Part shown: in pieces, positions 56,901 to 64,000 of the stretch | Numbering within the stretch: position 1 is the stretch's first letter | How the letters are laid out: each line of letters begins with the position of its first letter | Assembly: GCA_021234155.1 (NCBI GenBank) | Contig: JAJEKV010000078.1 | Span: 3,468,978-3,532,977, forward strand | From: Isoetes taiwanensis | Taxonomy: Eukaryota; Streptophyta; Lycopodiopsida; Isoetales; Isoetaceae | Length of the DNA stretch: 64,000 nucleotides | Direction of reading: 5' to 3' | The notes under the pieces: model-generated | The model's database searches: none | What the model was told of the DNA's origin: nothing | Seen by the model: the letters and a program-made list of their open reading frames with translations, nothing else | Program-made: the position numbers and the translations under genes

Positions 56901-59550
56901 AACAAATAAGCGACCATTCACATAGTTGTCTTGATTGTTCTCTAAAAGTGGAAGTATAGTGCATATTACCAAAATGTGTAGTGATTTTTACGGCTGGACT
57001 ATTTCAGGTTGCTTACATCTCCGATAGAATGCTTCTATGGCATGGATCGAGACTAACAAGCTGGGTGGTATTTTATCACAGGTAAAGCCTTAGAATATTA
57101 TCAGTAGTATCAGTCTTGCAAATCTATCCCTCATTACAAGTCTCATTCAGTTGGCGAGGACTTGGTTACCTTTGAAGCTCCATCGGCAGGTATATGTTTG
57201 CTTAAAGGGAGTTTATTTTTGCTGATATGGTTTACAAGTGCAAATACACATCTCTGAGGACCACTGTTGGAATTCTAATCTTATGCGGGGTGTGAAGTCA
57301 TGAGTTAGGATATTTTTCTCAATGGGCCGAGGATGAGTGCGGGAATGGTCCAAATTAGAATGGTCGAGAATGTGTGTAAAATTAGAAGTGATATAAATGA
57401 AGGTGCACTTATAATTCTTTGTGTAAATTAATTATACATATGTTGACATTTGGGGCTCACTCGGTATAATGAATACATTTTCTGATACATCTCAAATCCA
57501 TCATTATCTCTTACAAGTGAAGTTGGGTACAAATATCACTGAAGCCTGACTTCTCAGCCAGCGTGCAATTTGCATCTTTGCATGTGTGTAATATAAGCTA
57601 TATTTTGAAGGATTTGTTACGTATCCAATTTTGTGCAAACAAATTTTAGTACTTTTACATCGTTTTAGTTCAATTTGGCATGTTCATACCAAATCACACA
57701 TTTCATTGTCCATTTCAAGCTGATAAGTACATCAAATATGGATGATATGCATCATGAATGGATCATGCTTCAATTATCTCTATGTCACTACGCCGACTAC
57801 CGAACTCTTATGTAACTTGATAGATACCTCTCCTTTTCAACAATCTAAGTAGAAGTAGCCCAAATGGCTTGATGAGAGATGTGCAGTATATTATGATAAG
57901 TTGCGGTGTAGGCATAAGCATTTATCATCTACATCACCATGTTGCATAATCTACACACCCTCTATTAAATTTTAATTTTGGGCGTATGCTAATTCTTGTC
58001 ACCATAAAAAGCAATCTAGTTGCAATCATACAAAGCCAATCACATGGGCATGTGGTATATTTCATCTCGGGGAATGCCTATAGAAATTTTATAGCTTTTA
58101 TAGCGATGAACAACATCATTGCTCCGGACATTCTTGGCTTTACCTGCATTTACCTTTCATTCTTGGAGTTTCCGTGCATTCTTGCTTGGCGAGAATTGCA
58201 ACTAGATTGCTTCCTTACTTGACATTCACGAGGATGTCAAAGGGCCCAATATCAAGCTCAACACTAGAGTATATCATAATGTATTATCGGCAAGCATCAA
58301 TATGTTTGCATGGAGGGGCATCATTAAGAGCAATTGCTAATTCGTTACTCTTGGACTATTTATTTTTCTATTTATTTTCTTGATTTTACATAGGGATTAT
58401 TTTAAACACTATTTAAATGATTGCTTTAAATCTGATTATGATAGTTATGATATATGGAGTAGTAAAATAAAGTTATCTAGCTAATTAGAGTACCTTATAG
58501 ATTGTAAGGGCCTCTTGAATGTAATATATTCGTATAGACATGAATACTCATGGATGGTGGATTGCTTCATGGCTATCTCTTAGCCATTATATAATTACAC
58601 TTTGGTATGCTTTAGATTTTTGGGCATAATGTGGTTCAAATTCCACATATTCCAAGATCGTCTTCGAGGCCATTCAAAATTGAGAGAGATATACTCTACC
58701 GCAAAATCTCCGAACGTAATAATGGATTCAACCTTGTAGTTTAGAACCAAACAAATGTACACTGCTTTGGGAGTGCTCATTTTAGTGTCACTTTGTCCCC
58801 AATTTGATACTAAAAATCCAATAAGATGGTTGGAAATATTGGAGGCAATTTCAAATTTAGAAAACAAAATGACCAAAAGTAGAATTCCTTGAATCTTGGA
58901 GACTGCAATGCGTGCATGTGTTGAATATAAAAGAAAACTAAAACACCAAGCAAACTAAAACACCAGCGAAATCATCATTCCTTCTCATCTTTCCAAGATG
59001 TTCCAGGAGTTTGAATGGAACCAATGGATTGTGTTTCTTTTTCCCTATTTGCAACATTCAATTTGTGAGTTATTAAGCGTGTTTGAATGCCTTGCCATAG
59101 GTCCTCCTCTGGGGCCGAGAGTGTGAGGCAGTGATATCCCTCACCACTTGGAGCGATCTGGAAGCAGTCTGAGAAGGCCTTCTTGGCCGAACCTTTGGGA
59201 GTGAAATCCACGGTCCCATATCGGATCTTGCTCCGGAGATAGGCTACAGCCCCATTCTGAGGCTGCTGGCTGGAGCGTCACCTTATTTACTTCGAGGAAG
59301 GTGGTGGCTATGGATGGCTTCGGTACGCCCAACCTTGCTTTGGCGATTGGCGTGGGCCCTTGGCGACTCAAAGCACAACTTTGGAAGACAAAGCAGCCCG
59401 GTGGTTCTCGCTATGGAATGTCTTGAGGGCATCACAGAGATGTGGACAGTGCATACAGAAGAGCCTTGGCTGCCTTGAGCCGATACTTGGATGCTTGCTT
59501 CATGGCCCATAGCTTTGGGATGTAGAGGCCTGTCACATGTCAAGGTGGCA
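53926..59550. other. Spacer without supportable genes
   Basis: AT-rich DNA with many short frames in all directions. The longest (54,811-55,491 plus; 55,622-55,954 minus; 58,595-58,876 minus; 58,975-59,543 minus) show no motif I recognise. The minus-strand pieces at 58,975-59,371 (RSKI then FTPKGSAKKAFSDCFQ) look the most protein-like but cannot be assigned. Confidence 0.45.
54438..54565. repeat. Dispersed repeat, copy 1 of 3
   Basis: Contains TTTATGTGGGTATGTGGGCATAT, and about 80 bases on, GCTGTAAACTCTCGGTCATC. Related copies lie at 60,180-60,270 and 63,690-63,830. Confidence 0.6.
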
Positions 59551-59559
59551 AATTATCGT

Positions 59560-59905
59560 GACGAGTTAATCCCATGCTCACGAGGGCCCACACCACCACC
59601 TGCGCACCCATCTACCCGAAAAGCGCGGGGTGATTAGCTGACCATACGGGTGCACACCACCTGCGGTAGAGGCGAGGGAGATGGATTGGGGCGGCGTGAG
59701 GGCCGAGGAATACGTAGAGTCTTTGTCAGGCCATTGAGGATGAAAGTCCGCCCTCGGGGCGTCGTGTCACCCGGCATATCAGGGCTCCGGTATGCTCGGT
59801 CGGTTAATGCCCATCGGGCCTTGCATGAGCCCTCTTGACACGACCTCATAGGCTTGTTGGGATCGTACCTCCGGGAGTAATGGATCTGTGGACTTCGATT
59901 ATGCC
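59560..59905. other. GC-rich island
   Basis: GC content rises sharply against the surrounding AT-rich DNA. Both strands are open for long stretches (94 codons minus, 62 plus), as expected of GC-rich DNA by chance. CCACCACCTGCG words repeat near 59,590 and 59,655. No gene is assigned. Confidence 0.35.
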
Positions 59906-60101
59906 CCACGATAGACATTAACCTAATTTTACGTACTTGTGATTATGTATATAATTGTCGGTATGGCATCCTTTATTGCTACTAGGTTTTCCCCGAAAAC
60001 CCTTGATGAGGTTTAATTTTGGTAGTATCGCTTTGCTTTGCTCTCTCTTTGTACTTGGGTCCCATGGAATTAGGAGTTGGTGTACGTGGGCGATAAAATC
60101 A

Positions 60102-60123
60102 TATTCTATTCTATTCTATTCTT
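60102..60123. repeat. Microsatellite (TATTC)n
   Basis: Four uninterrupted units of TATTC. Confidence 0.9.
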
Positions 60124-60179
60124 ATATGAATTATGAATTGGGCATGGAAATAGCATTCCGATATGTTTGAGTCAGTTTT

Positions 60180-60270
60180 GGAGTTTGCCCTAAGGGGAAA
60201 ACCCTCATCTATGTGGGTTTGTGGCATATTCGAGTATATGCGTGTATGCTCGAAAACATGACTTTGAAGT
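60180..60270. repeat. Dispersed repeat, copy 2 of 3
   Basis: GGAGTTTGCCCTAAGGGGAA then ATGTGGGTTTGTGGCATATTCG. Shares its first 15 bases with copy 3. Confidence 0.6.
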
Positions 60271-61440
60271 GTGATTTAAGCCATTTCACTCTCGGGTCCT
60301 GGGAGGGCAACCCTCGTCTTGGCGGCCTGCTGTTAAGCTTGACTCTTTTTAAGCATGGCGCGATGGATTTCTGCGATTTAATATCCTATATTATAAAATT
60401 ACCTGAGTGTTTATTAAAATTCATTGCATAGCCTAAATCGGGTGTAGCGGATCATTGCGGCCTAGATCGCAGTTAGGATCGATTCTTCGATCTATGTCTC
60501 TTCCCTCACCGGCCCCTCCTTGGTATTGCCTGCTTGCTTTCGGCTGACACCGCCATAGGGAGAGCTAAAATATCGTTAGGTATAGCTTTCCATTCATTTG
60601 TATACTCCTTGAATCAAGCCTGGTAGCGGTTTTGCTATGGCATAGGTTTTGTTCGCCGATACCCACGTTACGACGTGAGAGTGCCTATTTGATTTCGAGT
60701 TTAGGCATGGCGTTAGCTACTGCGGCCGGATATGGGATAAGATAACTCACGGTTGGAAGTGATCTAAAACGGTCTACGTCTTCCTTAACACCTGGAGACC
60801 ATGGTAAGGCTTGAAGATCTGGGCAAAATGCCCAGCTTGGATTCTTCCATCTTAATCTGCAGTGGCTTCCTTCTTCATTTCCTATTTGCAATGAAATTTC
60901 ATGCTTTAAGTTGATGCATTGTAGCTATGGATTTGGCGGCGGGCGAAAAGCCATAGGCGAGCAGCCAAAGCGGGGGCGGCGGATTGAGCCAGGGGCTGCG
61001 GGGAATTGCAAGGGGCACCCAATGATTTACTCATGCTTGGTTTACGCCTATAGAGAGTGTTGCGGGGCACGAAGCACAAAATATGCGGCACTTTCGGCGG
61101 TATAGAGCTCGGCCGACTTTGCATCGAGCTTTAATTTAATGGCTAATGTCTGTTCTCATTCTCAACTTAATTCATTTGAAGGTACATCTACTTTATCTTG
61201 GGAAGTATCTTTTACAGCATTTTGTAAAGTCACGAGGAAATGAAGTAAAGTGGGGATCTTTATGTCTAGGCTGTAAATGATGTGTTTTGTGATGAGAGCT
61301 TGGTGGAAGTTAGTGTTGTTCATTTCAGAGTATTATTTTTGCTGGTGACTAACATTTTAGCATCGGCGGGGGATTTTGTGGGTGTGGATCTTGGTGTAGG
61401 CGATTGCTCTATCATCAACACACTCGATGCCTAAATCGAT
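60271..61440. other. Spacer without supportable genes
   Basis: No frame with a recognisable motif. A Gly/Arg-rich open frame at 60,911-61,105 is GC-driven. Confidence 0.45.
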
Positions 61441-61559
61441 TTGTGCTTGAAACACAATGGGAAATGGTTTTAGTGTTTTTGGAAGCTTAAATAGCTACTA
61501 TCCTACTCTTGGATGTAATTATGCATTACAACACTACCACCCCAAAGCTGGGTCCACAT

Positions 61560-62230
61560 GTTGTTTTAGGTGTCTTTTGCTAAAAACAACGCAAAAACTT
61601 CGATGTTGTTTTGTCAGGTTACTAGAAACAACGTGTAGTTTTAGTCAAACTTTTATGCGTGTAGTTTTTTTTGTGAAAAAGTCTGCAGCGTAGAATTTTC
61701 GTTAAAATTATCTCTGTATTAGAAATTAACATTTGTTTCTACATGTTGTTTTAAAAATTAGGCTATAGTTTTCAGTGTTTTTTTTTTTTTTCCTAAAAAG
61801 TAGATATGTGGTTTTAATAAACTTAAAATGTCACACATGTTTTAAAGTTATTTGTAGTTTTTCAAGTGTTTTCTAAAAAGTAGATATATGTGGTTTTAAT
61901 AAAACTTAAAAGCGTCCGCGTGTTATTTTTAAGCTGTTGTGTCGCAAAAAACAACACTAAAAAACCACATAAGAATTTTTGTCGATTTTTGCTAGGAAAC
62001 TATCGTAGTTTTCTAATTTTGCTCTTAACTATATTTGTTTCCAAATTATTTGAGAAGATAAATGTGGTTTCTCAAAATAGCATTTGTTTTAGTATTGTTT
62101 TTAGTGAGAACAAATTTGATATATAGTTTTATATATAGAAATCACATGTAGTTTTATAAAATAGATGTTTTCGGGTGTTGTTTTTCTAAACCAATAAATG
62201 ACACTAAGATGTTTTTGAGCAATGATGTTT
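61560..62230. repeat. Degenerate repeats rich in GTAGTTTT / TGTGGTTTTAA words
   Basis: T-rich region. The words TAAAAAGTAGATATGTGGTTTTAA occur in two copies about 80 bases apart (61,795 and 61,876), each followed by a TTTTAAA and TGTTNT word. Further AACAAC and GTTGTTTT words in both orientations could form weak hairpins. Confidence 0.55.
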
Positions 62231-63689
62231 TCTTTTTGGTTGAAGTATTTTTTGTTAAAATAGCATGCTTTATAAGCTTCTTTTACATTCTTGTTTTACA
62301 ACCTTTAAGCGAGGGGAATACTTATGGTATACTCAAGATCTAGTGCTAAAACACAATTGCTTCAGAAACTTTCAACGATTGAAAAACAAACAATGATATT
62401 CAAAATGTATTGTTGCTTGAGTGAAAATTTAAGAAGAAAGAAATTAAGCTAGTTATTGGGGTAAGGTGTCGATGTGGCTATAAGACTACAACCTTCGGAA
62501 CCTTTCAAGCAACTCTTGCTACTAAATATTCTTCCATATAGGGGGCACTCCATGCTCCATGATCTGTTGGCTTCTACGATAAAACCAAATGAGCGAAAAT
62601 GGAAATGATAAAGCAACAAAGTAACAAAAGAAAGAATAAAATGCGACCTTTGGCTGATCTTTAACGCTATAATAGCCACAATGCATTGACTCTGATTGGC
62701 CATAGAACCCGGCAAGAGTAGTTATATCATAGCGATTTTAGTCTTGCTGCGCCAATTAACTCTTGCACAAATCTAAAACTTGAGGGCAATTAAAACTTTG
62801 CAGGGCTCTTGCAAGGCTTCGGTAGGCTAACAAGGATTATACGAGAATTCTGAGGAACCTCCTTTTACGGGGAAATGAGTACGGTACGTGAATGGGTTAT
62901 ATACCGAATGGAAAGCACGGAGTGCCTGATATGGAAAGCAGTATGATCGCGCCATGATTCCAAATGGAAGCGGATGTACTTAGCGGAATGGATTTTCTCA
63001 CATATTATTTTCCTGCAGCGGCTCATCCTCTGATCCGAGCAGAGCGTAAGCCATTTGTCAACACAAGGAAAAGATCACGGCTATTGAACCCATAAACAAC
63101 AAAGAACCTCTGAGCGTGGCTATGAATGACATGTTCTAGAAACTCAAAGCTTCATGAACTCAATGCGGCAGCAAGATTCGAAGCCATTTTGTTTTGGCCA
63201 CAAAGTGAAGGGGATCTGAAAAATAAGGGGGTACATGCATCAGGCATTCCACATTACTCCCGAATCCATTTAGCGTAAATCCGGGCTTCTCGTTTTCCTT
63301 TTTTCAATCTGGCTACCTCGGAGGTAGGCGAAAATGCATCACCCAATCCTTTTGAATATTTGGTATCACACTATGCTTTGGCAGGAATTGCATCGAACAT
63401 AGAAGATCCCGGAAGAGAGGGATAGAAATGACAAGCGAGGAAGAGATGTCCGGCGGGGATAGAAGCGGCAAAGCGGCTTTTCGTCTCAGCCATAACATCT
63501 ACTGTTCGCCAACTCAAAAAACAAAGGGACCAATCAGATTGAAAGGGCTTTGAATTAGAAAATCGAGCCATGATTATGTCTTGTTTCAGCCATAAATCCT
63601 TTAGACTAAACACAAATTTACCATGCCTAAATGTATAATAAAATAATTACAAACACGGTGTAAATTCATCACGGTTTCTTCCTTTTGGA
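62231..63689. other. Spacer without supportable genes
   Basis: Short minus frames at 62,449-62,715 and 63,313-63,613 show no motif. Confidence 0.45.
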
Positions 63690-63830
63690 GTTTGCCCTAG
63701 AGACAAACCCTTGTTTATGTGGGTATGTGGGCATATCGGGTATATGTCGATATGCCTAGCATATCTTTGTTGGCTACTCCAAATTGGTATTTACTGTAAA
63801 CTCTGTCATCGAGCACCATTCCTTGGCGGA
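63690..63830. repeat. Dispersed repeat, copy 3 of 3
   Basis: GGAGTTTGCCCTAGAGACAA, then TATGTGGGTATGTGGGCATAT and TACTGTAAACTCTGTCATCG. It joins features of copies 1 and 2, showing they belong to one repeat family. Confidence 0.6.
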
Positions 63831-64000
63831 CGTGGCTATGGCTGGCCCTTCTTCTTCTTCTTCCAAGCATTTCCTCACGGCTTCCAAGAGCATAGGCGGT
63901 TATTTACCATCTTTTGCTTTGATTTTGGATTACAAGCAGTAAATCTTTGTAAATGAGACCAATGCTATGGTGCACGATGAAAATCTGAGCTTGAGATGAA

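Noticed and set aside
1-64000. Transfer RNA, ribosomal RNA or organelle insertions
   Set aside because: No segment with the conserved T-loop or rRNA core words, and no recognisable plastid or mitochondrial gene was seen by eye.

Overview
The window is plant nuclear DNA dominated by transposable elements. The evidence is chromodomain-type Ty3/gypsy retrotransposons with initiator-Met tRNA primer sites, a plant-type LINE remnant, and degenerate copies of the plant families I recognise as DUF7869 and DUF8039. No intact conserved host gene is recognisable. The species cannot be named from the sequence. Heavy nesting and long AT-rich spacers suggest a large, repeat-rich genome such as a fern or gymnosperm (inference).

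Layout. 1-4,100: unclassified spacer. 4,105-5,222 (-): end of a LINE ORF2. 5,630-5,950: short tandem repeats. 6,070-26,975: element A, a chromovirus with three LTRs (6,070, 18,313, 25,352) and two gag-pol bodies. Target duplication GAAGG lies at 6,065 and 26,976. The middle LTR is followed by a copy of the right host flank and then directly by gag, so the extra copy is a 7-kb tandem duplication (13,048-20,121 and 20,122-27,143), not LTR-LTR exchange. 27,287-28,165: a duplicated small TATA-box gene. 28,465-31,136 (-): broken DUF7869-type gene. 31,169-31,942 (-): two DUF8039-like domains. 31,983-41,100: four arrays of short palindromes around an unrecognised, frame-broken coding-like region. 41,659-53,920: element B, a second related chromovirus with target duplication TTTCT. 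Its gag-to-integrase-zinc-finger block (47,523-50,586) is inverted. 53,926-64,000: spacer with dispersed and tandem repeats only.

How the parts work together. Both elements have the order LTR, primer site, a long leader of 4-5 kb, gag, protease, reverse transcriptase, RNase H, integrase, chromodomain, polypurine tract, LTR. The leaders of A and B are colinear: internal TATA boxes, a basic open-frame module, and a second module with a shared peptide motif lie at almost the same distance from the primer site (2,774 and 2,743 bases). This conserved extra coding region upstream of gag is the most interesting thing in the window.

Caution on sequence quality. Differences between otherwise near-identical copies cluster at CAG/CTG triplets, and both primer sites lack the A of a CAG. 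Many frameshifts may therefore be base-calling errors at CHG-methylated sites rather than real decay.
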